Below, piece after piece: positions 1-6,271 of a DNA stretch of 6,271 bases (positions within the stretch are counted from its first letter, which is position 1; the number at the start of each line of letters is the position of its first letter). The position numbers and the translations under genes were made by a program. The stretch covers positions 1 to 6,271 of the forward strand of contig NZ_CAMLGT010000225.1 of NCBI RefSeq assembly GCF_946479605.1, given 5' to 3'. The notes under the pieces were generated by a model. That model was given only the letters and a program-made list of their open reading frames with translations, was not told where the DNA came from and made no database searches. Source of the stretch: an uncultured Lacibacter sp. GTDB lineage: Bacteria > Bacteroidota > Bacteroidia > Chitinophagales > Chitinophagaceae.

Positions 1-215
1 ACACTCTGCTTTTCAATATCGGTTGAAATGCCGGTGAAGACGATCTCCTGTTTACCTGTTTGAATGGACTGCTTGCCTGTGCGTTTTACCTGTGCACCTT
101 TGGTAAACACAGTCACCTGTTCCATTTTGGTTTCAATGGTTGTACGTTTTACCTGTTGTGCAATTAATAAAAAAGGGCAAAGAAAAAGGGCAAGAAATGC
201 TGCTGCTGTTTTCAT
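1..215 (-). CDS. Secreted DUF4139/DUF4140 (mucoidy inhibitor MuiA-like) protein, N-terminal part
   Basis: Partial gene: 71 codons plus two bases are visible before it leaves the window at base 1. The ATG is at 215-213. Residues 1-20 form a signal peptide (MK, then a hydrophobic run ending LLIAQ), so the product should be exported to the periplasm or cell surface. Residues 32-71 contain EQVTVFTKGAQVKRTG, then GKQEIVFTGIS and DIEKQSV. This is the pattern of the N-terminal beta domain (DUF4140) of proteins annotated as 'mucoidy inhibitor MuiA family' or 'DUF4139 domain-containing': a 'VTVY..GAQVTR' strand, a 'G...LVF.GLP' strand and an 'S..V' segment. Full members usually run to several hundred residues with a coiled-coil middle, none of which is visible here. 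Their biochemical role is poorly defined and I assign none. The gene lies 84 bp downstream of the small secreted protein on the same strand, so co-transcription is possible. No clear promoter is seen in the gap. Confidence 0.8.
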   Translation of the reverse strand, partial: MKTAAAFLALFLCPFLLIAQQVKRTTIETKMEQVTVFTKGAQVKRTGKQSIQTGKQEIVFTGISTDIEKQS

Positions 216-299
216 AAACAATTGTTTTATGAATAATGGATGCAGCTAACTGAGCGATTACATAAAAAAGAAATCTGAGCTTTTCAGCGGGATTATATT

Positions 300-650
300 T
301 TACTCTTTCGCTTCTATTATAACAAGCTTCTTAATGCTTGTATCTTTTGTATAATCAGTAATCTTTCGCTCATCAGTAACAATTTCCAGGCATGTTATTT
401 TTTGTGGTTCAACAAGTCTTACTAACGAGGCAGAAGTTTTAACGATTTGCGGCTTGCCATTCAAGTGCAGCAAAATTGTTTCGCTAATTACTTCAGTAGT
501 AATTAACTGACGCATTCTTATATCCTGTGCTTTTGTTTGTTGCGATGCATTTATGTCACCACCTTTTGGTAAGAGATCTTTGATTCGTTGAGTTTGCGCA
601 TTGCCAATTGCAGCGGTGCTGATGAAAATGAGAGCGAGGATGTATTTCAT
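300..650 (-). CDS. Small secreted protein with a TonB-receptor plug-like C-terminal motif
   Basis: This encodes 116 residues. A signal peptide covers about residues 1-18 (MKYILALIFISTAAIGNA, with Gln next), so the mature protein of roughly 98 residues should be periplasmic. I do not recognise a named family. Residues 58-115 follow the layout of the plug region of SusC-type TonB-dependent receptors, 'lilvDGkP ... ldP.dI.sIeVlkD....YG..g.nGVilItTK'. Here it reads ILLHLNGKP (58-66), VEPQKITCLEIVTD (80-93), Tyr100, then KKLVIIEAK (107-115). The Tyr-Gly and glycine-rich positions of real plugs are missing, and no barrel follows, so it cannot be a receptor. Similar plug-like tails occur in other secreted Bacteroidota proteins, so a protein-protein contact role is possible but inferred. 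The start at 650 is the only ATG giving a full signal peptide. The gene begins just past the atpDC terminator, so its own promoter must be very close or it depends on read-through. Confidence 0.75.
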   Translation of the reverse strand: MKYILALIFISTAAIGNAQTQRIKDLLPKGGDINASQQTKAQDIRMRQLITTEVISETILLHLNGKPQIVKTSASLVRLVEPQKITCLEIVTDERKITDYTKDTSIKKLVIIEAKE

Positions 651-671
651 GTGAAAGGTTTTACCTAAGAT

Positions 672-706
672 AAAAAAAGTCCCGTCAATTTCTTAACGGG
701 ACTTTT
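672..706 (-). terminator. Rho-independent terminator of atpDC
   Basis: A perfect 11-bp stem (675-685 paired with 696-706, AAAAGTCCCGT against ACGGGACTTTT) encloses a 10-base loop. Read on the minus strand, the stem runs into seven consecutive T residues (678-672). That is the classical intrinsic terminator shape, placed 21 bases after the atpC stop codon. On the plus strand only four T residues follow, and no plus-strand gene ends nearby, so the minus-strand role is the likely one. Confidence 0.9.
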
Positions 707-726
707 CAAGACTTATCTAAACGTGT

Positions 727-978
727 TTAAACTGCTTCACTTCCTTCAACCAGTACTGTTACTTTATTGTTCAGTACTTCTACAAAACCACCCTGGATCT
801 TGTACGATTCTGTACGGTTCTTTTCAAGCAATACTTTTAACTGTCCTGCTTTTAAAGCACTTACCAACGGAGCATGGTTATCGAGCACTTCAAAACTACC
901 ATCAACACCGGGCAACTGAACACCGTTCACTTCGCCGCTGTATGTTTTTCCGAGTGGAGTTAATATTTCTAAATTCAT
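727..978 (-). CDS. atpC: ATP synthase F1 subunit epsilon (short form)
   Basis: Epsilon is the central-stalk subunit of the cytoplasmic F1 sector. It binds gamma and the c-ring and transmits rotation. The 83 residues match the N-terminal beta-sandwich domain of the family. MNLEILTPLGKTYSGEV is the opening strand, GSFEVLDNHAPLVSALKAG (28-45, with His35-Ala-Pro) is the family signature, and GGFVEVLNNKVTVL (63-76) is the closing strand pair. Typical epsilon subunits have about 130-140 residues because of an added C-terminal two-helix domain that can inhibit ATP hydrolysis. Here the protein stops at the end of the sandwich. The stop is followed cleanly by a terminator, so this looks like a natural short form rather than a broken gene, and short epsilons are, to my knowledge, usual in Bacteroidota. 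It lies 82 bp downstream of atpD on the same strand, with a repeat element filling the gap. Confidence 0.95.
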   Translation of the reverse strand: MNLEILTPLGKTYSGEVNGVQLPGVDGSFEVLDNHAPLVSALKAGQLKVLLEKNRTESYKIQGGFVEVLNNKVTVLVEGSEAV

Positions 979-982
979 TGTT

Positions 983-1057
983 GTTTCTAGTTTGTGGTTT
1001 TTAGTTTCTAGTTCCTGTTAAACAACAAAGCCAACAATAAACTATAAACTATAAACT
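983..1057. repeat. Heptad-repeat element with complementary arms between atpD and atpC
   Basis: Two runs of 7-bp units face each other in the 82-bp atpD-atpC gap. The arm next to atpD (1037-1057) is three perfect copies of ATAAACT on the plus strand. The arm next to atpC (983-1017) is five imperfect copies: GTTTCTA, GTTTGTG, GTTTTTA, GTTTCTA and GTTCCTG. Read on the same strand, AGTTTAT (reverse complement of the first unit) differs from AGTTTCT by one base. The arms are therefore imperfectly complementary and can pair in more than one register around a spacer of about 19 bases. The atpC arm ends four bases before the atpC start codon, so in the atpDC transcript it covers the ribosome-loading zone. 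Function is unknown. It could be a small dispersed repeat, or a structure that tunes epsilon against beta. Confidence 0.75.
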
Positions 1058-1060
1058 GTC

Positions 1061-2635
<1,575 letters not shown>

Positions 2636-2786
2636 TTATAGCCGATTTTTAAAATTGGGGAAAAGATGGAAAAACCGGGGCTGGAGCCATGATTTTCCTG
2701 CTCCTGGAAGGATATTTTATCGTACAAAGGCTCCGTTTTCTACACATACCATATTATACATGTTTTTCTGTTTTCAAACTTTTTAC

Positions 2787-2794
2787 TCCCTTTG
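2787..2794 (+). promoter_or_regulatory. Candidate -7 element for the dienelactone-hydrolase gene
   Basis: TCCCTTTG matches TAnnTTTG at all but one fixed position. It lies 40 bases before the ATG at 2835, the same distance as for atpD. No TTG is found at the expected -33 distance, only a T-rich stretch (2762-2767), so this call is moderate. It would be the divergent partner of the atpD promoter in the 274-bp gap. Confidence 0.4.
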
Positions 2795-2834
2795 TGGTTA
2801 ATAACGTTCTCAGTTCACTTTAAAATTCAGATTT

Positions 2835-3665
2835 ATGCAACGATCAACTTTTCGGATATTTCCAGTGCTGCTTTCCCTGCTGGTATTTGTGGCTTGTAAC
2901 AATGCGACAGAAAAGACCACAGAAATAAAAGAGCCGGTAATAAAGGAAGAAAACATCAGTTTTACAGGCGATAATATTACGATGACTGGCTTTGTAGCGT
3001 ATGATGAAGCCATTACGGGCTCCCGCCCTGCTATATTAATTGTACCGGAATGGTGGGGTTTGAATGATTATACCAAAATGCGGGCCCGTGAACTGGCAAA
3101 GCTGGGTTATCTTGCCCTTGCGATGGATATGTATGGCAACGGCAAGGTTGCCGATAACCCCGACAGTGCAGGTGCTGCAGCCGGTCCTTTTTACCAGAAC
3201 CCACAAATGGCTTTCACAAGAATTGAAGCAGCTTTGGCAAAACTAAAAAGCTATTCCCAGGCCGATACCGCCAATATTGCTGCCATTGGTTACTGTTTTG
3301 GTGGTGCGATGGTATTAAATACTGCACGGATGGGACTGAATGTAAAAGGAGTAGTAAGTTTTCATGGCAACCTGGTAGGTACAGCATTAAACAAAGACCT
3401 GTTGAAAGCAAAGATCTTGATTTGTCATGGAGCGGCCGACCCGTTTGTTCCCGCTGCTGAAGTGATAACGTTTAAACAGCAAATGGATGCTGCAGGTATT
3501 GCTTACACATTTAAAGAATATGCAAACGCAACACATGCGTTCACTAATCCTAACGCAACTGCAATGGGTGAAAAGTTTAAACTCCCGATTAAATATGATG
3601 CTGCTGCTGATACTGCAAGCTGGAAGGATATGAAAGAATTTTTCACATCGCTGTTCCAGCAATAG
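2835..3665 (+). CDS. Dienelactone hydrolase family protein, predicted lipoprotein
   Basis: An alpha/beta-hydrolase of 276 residues. The catalytic set of the dienelactone hydrolase family is visible. The nucleophile Cys154 is in the elbow GYCFGG (152-157), Asp202 in HGAADPFVP (198-206) and His234 in NATHAF (231-236). Glu72 in VPEWWGLND (70-78) corresponds to the glutamate that controls the cysteine in the characterised Pseudomonas enzyme. An N-terminal signal of type II is present: basic start, hydrophobic 9-19, then FVAC with Cys21 as the likely lipidation site, followed by a polar Asn/Thr/Glu-rich linker to about residue 40. The protein is therefore predicted to be anchored in the envelope, unlike the cytoplasmic catabolic enzyme. 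Its natural substrate cannot be told from sequence; many such paralogues are not in aromatic degradation, and no catabolic genes are nearby. It is transcribed away from atpD and followed by a hairpin at 3794-3819. Confidence 0.92.
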   Translation: MQRSTFRIFPVLLSLLVFVACNNATEKTTEIKEPVIKEENISFTGDNITMTGFVAYDEAITGSRPAILIVPEWWGLNDYTKMRARELAKLGYLALAMDMYGNGKVADNPDSAGAAAGPFYQNPQMAFTRIEAALAKLKSYSQADTANIAAIGYCFGGAMVLNTARMGLNVKGVVSFHGNLVGTALNKDLLKAKILICHGAADPFVPAAEVITFKQQMDAAGIAYTFKEYANATHAFTNPNATAMGEKFKLPIKYDAAADTASWKDMKEFFTSLFQQ

Positions 3666-3666
3666 A

Positions 3667-3768
3667 ATGGAATTTAGCGGAACAGTTTCAAACAAGTGTA
3701 ATGGCATTGAAATATCTGAGGACATGGGTGGAACAATTAAAATCGTTACAACTTTGACAAAACAGTAA
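3667..3768 (+). CDS. Possible small ORF of 33 residues after the hydrolase gene
   Basis: An ATG one base after the hydrolase stop opens 33 codons ending in TAA at 3766-3768, 25 bases before the hairpin at 3794. The product would begin MEFSGTVSNKCNGIEISEDM and end TLTKQ, with no membrane segment, no signal peptide and no family I recognise. Its position, coupled to the upstream stop and ending just before the terminator, is what makes it worth listing. An ORF this short can easily arise by chance, and the stretch may simply be 3' untranslated RNA. Confidence 0.2.
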   Translation: MEFSGTVSNKCNGIEISEDMGGTIKIVTTLTKQ

Positions 3769-3793
3769 TTACTTTAACGTATTTAATGAAAAC

Positions 3794-3819
3794 GAGGGAA
3801 CGGATAACTGCGTTCCCTC
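3794..3819 (+). terminator. Hairpin terminator downstream of the hydrolase gene
   Basis: A perfect 9-bp stem, GAGGGAACG (3794-3802) with CGTTCCCTC (3811-3819), and an 8-base loop. The plus-strand tail TTCTCATTTTA is only moderately T-rich. The minus-strand tail has GTTTTCATT, but no minus-strand gene ends here. It most likely ends the transcript of the hydrolase gene 129 bases upstream. Confidence 0.75.
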
Positions 3820-3940
3820 TTCTCATTTTATAAACCTGATTCGCTCTACTATTAACCTGCTACTCGCTATCAACAAACCATGACAGGAAACATTTATTCA
3901 TAAAACAACAATCACTCATTCCTGTTTTCCCAAAAAAAGA

Positions 3941-3971
3941 TTGGTTAATACCTTCATATAAAATAAATTGA
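3941..3971 (+). promoter_or_regulatory. Possible promoter of the reductase gene
   Basis: TTG (3941-3943), a 20-base spacer and TAAATTGA (3964-3971) resemble the -33/-7 arrangement seen before atpD. The -7 element has two mismatches to TAnnTTTG. It sits 20 bases before the ATG at 3992, so the leader would be short. The surrounding DNA is A/T-rich, so a chance match is quite possible. Confidence 0.3.
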
Positions 3972-3991
3972 GGCACTAAAACAACCAACTC

Positions 3992-4711
3992 ATGGCGCTG
4001 CAACCCTGGCGTACCGGTAAAATCATTCGTATTGTTGATGAAACGCACAATACAAAACGTTACTGGATACAGCTTGCTGAAATTGATGTTTTTGATTTTA
4101 AACCCGGTCAGTTCGTACAACTTGAATTTCCCATTCACGAACAGCAAAGCAAACGCTTACGCAGTTACAGCATTGCATCGTGGCCCGATGGTACCAATGT
4201 ATTTGAGTTATTGATTGTATTGAATGAGCAGGGAGCAGGAACCACCTGGCTGTTTGCCAATGCAGTTGTAGGAACCGAAATTCCTGTACGTGGTGCCATG
4301 GGTGTATTTACATTACCCGACCCGATTGAAAAAGATATCTTCTTTATCTGTACAGGCACAGGTATCGCTCCTTTCCGCAGCATGTCGCATTTTATTAAAC
4401 TGCACAACATTCCGCATAAAAATATTTATCTCCTTTTTGGCACCCGCAAAAAAGCTGATCTGTTGTATTACGATGAACTAACACAATTGCAGAATGAATT
4501 ACCGGGCTTTCACTATATACCCACTTTATCACGGGAAGAATGGGATGGAAGAACAGGTTATGTACATCCTATTTACGAAGAACTTTGTGCAGGTAAACAG
4601 GATGCTAACTTTTTTCTCTGTGGATGGAAGGCCATGATCGATGAAACAAAAAAACGCATCATGGATATGGGCTACGATAAAAAAGCTATTCACCAGGAAT
4701 TATATGGATAG
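3992..4711 (+). CDS. Ferredoxin-NADP+ reductase-type FAD/NAD(P)-binding oxidoreductase
   Basis: A 239-residue flavoprotein reductase that moves electrons between NAD(P)H and a small carrier or partner protein in the cytoplasm. The N-terminal FAD barrel covers about residues 5-110. It has FKPGQFVQL (36-44), the flavin-binding RSYS (57-60) and GAMGVFTL (101-108). The NAD(P) domain covers 113-239. It has the nucleotide-binding TGTGIAPFRSM (121-131), LLFGTRKKADLLYYDEL (147-163) and FFLCGWKAMID (207-217). The C-terminus HQELYG follows directly, with no [2Fe-2S] domain, so the electron partner is a separate protein. In the last motif the common Cys-Gly-Pro/Ser is Cys-Gly-Trp. The basic Arg152/Lys153/Lys154 after the second Gly-Thr hint at NADPH preference, but this is not decisive. 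The gene stands alone: 326 bases separate it from the hydrolase and 187 from nuoA, so it is probably its own unit. A ferredoxin/flavodoxin partner or another acceptor cannot be told from sequence. Confidence 0.88.
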   Translation: MALQPWRTGKIIRIVDETHNTKRYWIQLAEIDVFDFKPGQFVQLEFPIHEQQSKRLRSYSIASWPDGTNVFELLIVLNEQGAGTTWLFANAVVGTEIPVRGAMGVFTLPDPIEKDIFFICTGTGIAPFRSMSHFIKLHNIPHKNIYLLFGTRKKADLLYYDELTQLQNELPGFHYIPTLSREEWDGRTGYVHPIYEELCAGKQDANFFLCGWKAMIDETKKRIMDMGYDKKAIHQELYG

Positions 4712-4898
4712 TGGAAAGTTGAGGTGAAACAGTTTTTCGTATGACAATGATCACTTCCTGAGAATCGTTCAGCTGCGACTTTCGTTATCGAAAAGCACAT
4801 CATTTCATTAAAACAATTCTGAATAACTTTTATACTTATGTATGAATGTGAAACAGATAAATGATGTATATTAAGTCCTCAAACAAAAACGAACGTTT

Positions 4899-5249
4899 AT
4901 GGGTGCTGCTTCACTCATAGTATTAATTCTTGCTGCCATTGCCTTTTCGGCCGGTGCTATTCTTATTGCTAAAGTGGTAACCAAAGCCACAAAGAATAAG
5001 CAAAAAGCGGAGCCTTACGAAAGTGGTATCCCTACCCGTGGCCCCAGTTGGGTACAGTTCAATGTCGGTTATTATTTATTTGCACTTCTCTTTCTCATCT
5101 TCGATGTAGAGTTGATCTTTTTATATCCATGGGCAGTTGCTGCTAAAAAAGTTGGCCTGCTTGCCCTTGTTGAAATCATTATTTTCTTTTTCATTTTATT
5201 CATGGGCTTTTTATACGCACACAAGAAAGGTGCGTTGAAATGGAAATAA
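4899..5249 (+). CDS. nuoA: NADH-quinone oxidoreductase subunit A
   Basis: A small membrane subunit of respiratory complex I, at the junction of the membrane arm and the peripheral arm near the quinone site. The 116 residues carry the family marks PYESGI (39-44) and [12 protein letters not shown] (68-79). Three membrane helices are visible at about 5-25, 57-79 and 86-106. The loop 26-55 between the first two holds the conserved Glu-Ser-Gly segment that sits close to the quinone tunnel in known structures. Length is normal for the family. It is the first gene of the nuo operon; nuoB starts 19 bases after its stop. The 187 bases upstream must hold the operon promoter, but I find only a weak candidate there. 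Confidence 0.97.
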   Translation: MGAASLIVLILAAIAFSAGAILIAKVVTKATKNKQKAEPYESGIPTRGPSWVQFNVGYYLFALLFLIFDVELIFLYPWAVAAKKVGLLALVEIIIFFFILFMGFLYAHKKGALKWK

Positions 5250-5268
5250 CATTTACAAACAGTACCGG

Positions 5269-5811
5269 ATGATAACACAACAACATACAGCAAGTGATTT
5301 TCCCGGAGAGATACATGAAACACCCGGTGGCGGCATCGTTCTCAGTAAGCTGGACGATGTGATCAACTGGGCACGTTCCAACTCCTTATGGCCGTTAACA
5401 TTTGCTACCAGCTGCTGTGGTATTGAAATGATGAGTACCGCTGGTGCGAAATACGATTTCTCCCGTTTTGGATTTGAAGTGGCACGTGCAACACCACGCC
5501 AGGCCGACGTCATTATTATAGCAGGAACCATTGTAAATAAAATGGCGCCTGTACTAAAACGTTTGTACGATCAGATGGCCGATCCCAAATATGTAATTGC
5601 CATGGGTGCATGCGCTATCAGCGGTGGTCCTTTCTTTTATAATACATACTCTGTTGTAAAAGGAGCTGATCATGTAATACCGGTTGATGTGTATGTTGCC
5701 GGTTGTCCGCCACGGCCCGAAGCATTGTTACATGCGTTAATCACACTTCAGCAAAAAATTAAAATGGGTTTAACCCGTGAACAAATAAGAGAGGGAAAAG
5801 AAAGCGTATGA
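5269..5811 (+). CDS. nuoB: NADH-quinone oxidoreductase subunit B
   Basis: The peripheral-arm subunit that carries the [4Fe-4S] cluster N2, the last electron carrier before quinone in complex I. All four ligands are present: the adjacent Cys49-Cys50 in TSCCGIEMM (48-55 region), Cys115 in [10 protein letters not shown] (113-122) and Cys146 in [11 protein letters not shown] (144-154). The central [10 protein letters not shown] (72-81) is also typical. At 180 residues the length is normal, with a short non-conserved N-terminal tail of about 20 residues. The ATG at 5269 gives that tail, and no better start is seen. Its stop overlaps the nuoC start in an ATGA (5808-5811), which suggests translational coupling. 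Confidence 0.98.
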   Translation: MITQQHTASDFPGEIHETPGGGIVLSKLDDVINWARSNSLWPLTFATSCCGIEMMSTAGAKYDFSRFGFEVARATPRQADVIIIAGTIVNKMAPVLKRLYDQMADPKYVIAMGACAISGGPFFYNTYSVVKGADHVIPVDVYVAGCPPRPEALLHALITLQQKIKMGLTREQIREGKESV

Positions 5812-6271
5812 CGAACGAAGAATTAAAGACGACCCTTGGTGAGTTAGCCGCAACTGCTGTTATTGATGAAGCAGATGCAAACGGCTGGCTTACTGCAAAT
5901 ATTGAAGCCACAAACTGGTTATCGTTTGCACAAAGCTTACGCAACGTTCCCGAACTGCAATTCGATTTTCTGTTTTGCTTAACCTGTGTTGACTGGAAAA
6001 CACACCTGACGATGGTGTACCATCTCCGCTCAACCATACACAAACACGAGCTGGTTGTAAAAGCAAAACTCGATCGTACCAATCCCGAAATAGAAACGGT
6101 TTCGCATATCTGGCGCACAGCAGAATTTCATGAACGTGAAGTGTATGAATTGTTTGGTGTGCAATTCCTGAACCATCCTGATCTGCGTTTATTGATTTTA
6201 CCTGATGGCTGGGAAGGAAAGAAACCATTACTGAAAGATTTTGAAGATCCGATTAACATGATCAGACTATA
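5808..6271 (+). CDS. nuoC: NADH-quinone oxidoreductase subunit C (3' end outside the window)
   Basis: The 30-kDa-type subunit of the complex I peripheral arm, which packs against subunits B and D. From the ATG that overlaps the nuoB stop, 154 codons plus two bases are visible. The family signature is clear: [20 protein letters not shown] (107-126), then [18 protein letters not shown] (128-145). The upstream [10 protein letters not shown] (54-63) matches the usual 'F..L..itavD' strand. The gene ends or nearly ends at the window edge: the last bases are CTA TA, which could be the start of TAA/TAG or of a Tyr codon. The reading is a separate NuoC rather than a confirmed NuoCD fusion, but the junction with nuoD is not visible. 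Confidence 0.95.
   Translation, partial: MTNEELKTTLGELAATAVIDEADANGWLTANIEATNWLSFAQSLRNVPELQFDFLFCLTCVDWKTHLTMVYHLRSTIHKHELVVKAKLDRTNPEIETVSHIWRTAEFHEREVYELFGVQFLNHPDLRLLILPDGWEGKKPLLKDFEDPINMIRL

Larger units (their letters stand above)
3666..3991. other. Intergenic stretch between the hydrolase and reductase genes
   Basis: These 326 bases contain no convincing gene. In order they hold the doubtful 33-codon ORF (3667-3768), a hairpin terminator (3794-3819), an A/T-rich stretch of about 120 bases where I see nothing clear, and a possible promoter for the reductase (3941-3971). A 7-bp inverted pair ACAGGAA/TTCCTGT (3883-3889 and 3919-3925) is too widely spaced to call. Confidence 0.6.

Noticed and set aside
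263..287. Possible terminator after the small secreted protein (CTGA/TCAG stem with an A-run giving T residues on the minus strand)
   Set aside because: The stem is only four base pairs. The T-rich tail alone is not enough to call a terminator.
723..1004. Plus-strand ORF of 93 codons opposite atpC and the repeat element
   Set aside because: It is antisense to atpC, has a low-complexity Leu-rich translation with no family pattern, and runs through the heptad repeats. It is a shadow frame.
2683..2734. Inverted GGAGCC/GGCTCC pair in the divergent atpD/hydrolase promoter region
   Set aside because: Six base pairs separated by 40 bases is expected by chance, and nothing else marks it as an operator.
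3860..4147. Minus-strand ORF of 95 codons partly in the gap before the reductase gene
   Set aside because: More than half overlaps the reductase gene antisense, it has no recognisable motif, and no promoter-like element faces it.
4779..4796. Short hairpin (TTTCG/CGAAA, loop TTAT) in the reductase-nuoA gap
   Set aside because: A five-pair stem with no T-tract on either strand cannot be supported as a terminator for the reductase gene.
4833..4840. TACTTATG as a -7 element for the nuo operon
   Set aside because: One mismatch to TAnnTTTG in A/T-rich DNA and no TTG at 17-21 bases upstream. Too weak to list as a promoter.
5890..6228. Minus-strand ORFs (119 and 112 codons) in the nuoC region
   Set aside because: The plus strand encodes clear NuoC here, running off the window edge. 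The minus-strand frames are shadows.

Overview
The window looks like ordinary chromosome from a member of the Bacteroidota, most likely a Chitinophagaceae-type bacterium. Four things point there: a TTG-N20-TACCTTTG promoter in front of atpD (the Bacteroidota -33/-7 type), no clear Shine-Dalgarno sites before the genes, an ATP synthase beta subunit with the long insertions I associate with this phylum, and an epsilon subunit reduced to its N-terminal domain. The family-level placement is an inference from gene content and style, not from a marker comparison.

Left part (1-2560), all on the minus strand. Reading in the direction of transcription: atpD (F1 beta) and atpC (short F1 epsilon) form a two-gene unit, with its promoter at 2601-2631 and a strong hairpin terminator at 672-706. 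Between the two genes lies a heptad-repeat element with complementary arms. Past the terminator come a small secreted protein of 116 residues, whose C-terminal half resembles a TonB-receptor plug motif, and then the first 71 codons of a secreted DUF4139/MuiA-like protein that runs off the left edge.

Middle part (2561-4711). The 274-bp gap upstream of atpD is a divergent promoter region. To its right, on the plus strand, is a dienelactone-hydrolase family lipoprotein with an intact Cys-Asp-His triad. It is followed by a possible 33-residue ORF and a hairpin terminator at 3794-3819. Then comes a stand-alone FAD/NAD(P)H reductase of the ferredoxin-NADP+ reductase type.

Right part (4712-6271). 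This is the start of the respiratory complex I operon: nuoA, nuoB (all four N2-cluster cysteines present) and the 5' part of nuoC, which overlaps nuoB by four bases and is cut by the window edge. The window therefore carries parts of two core energy-conserving machines, complex I and ATP synthase, with housekeeping and envelope genes around them.

I found no mobile element, CRISPR array, RNA gene or evidence of a new multi-gene system. The observations most worth a second look are the heptad-repeat element inside atpDC and the tiny plug-like secreted protein.
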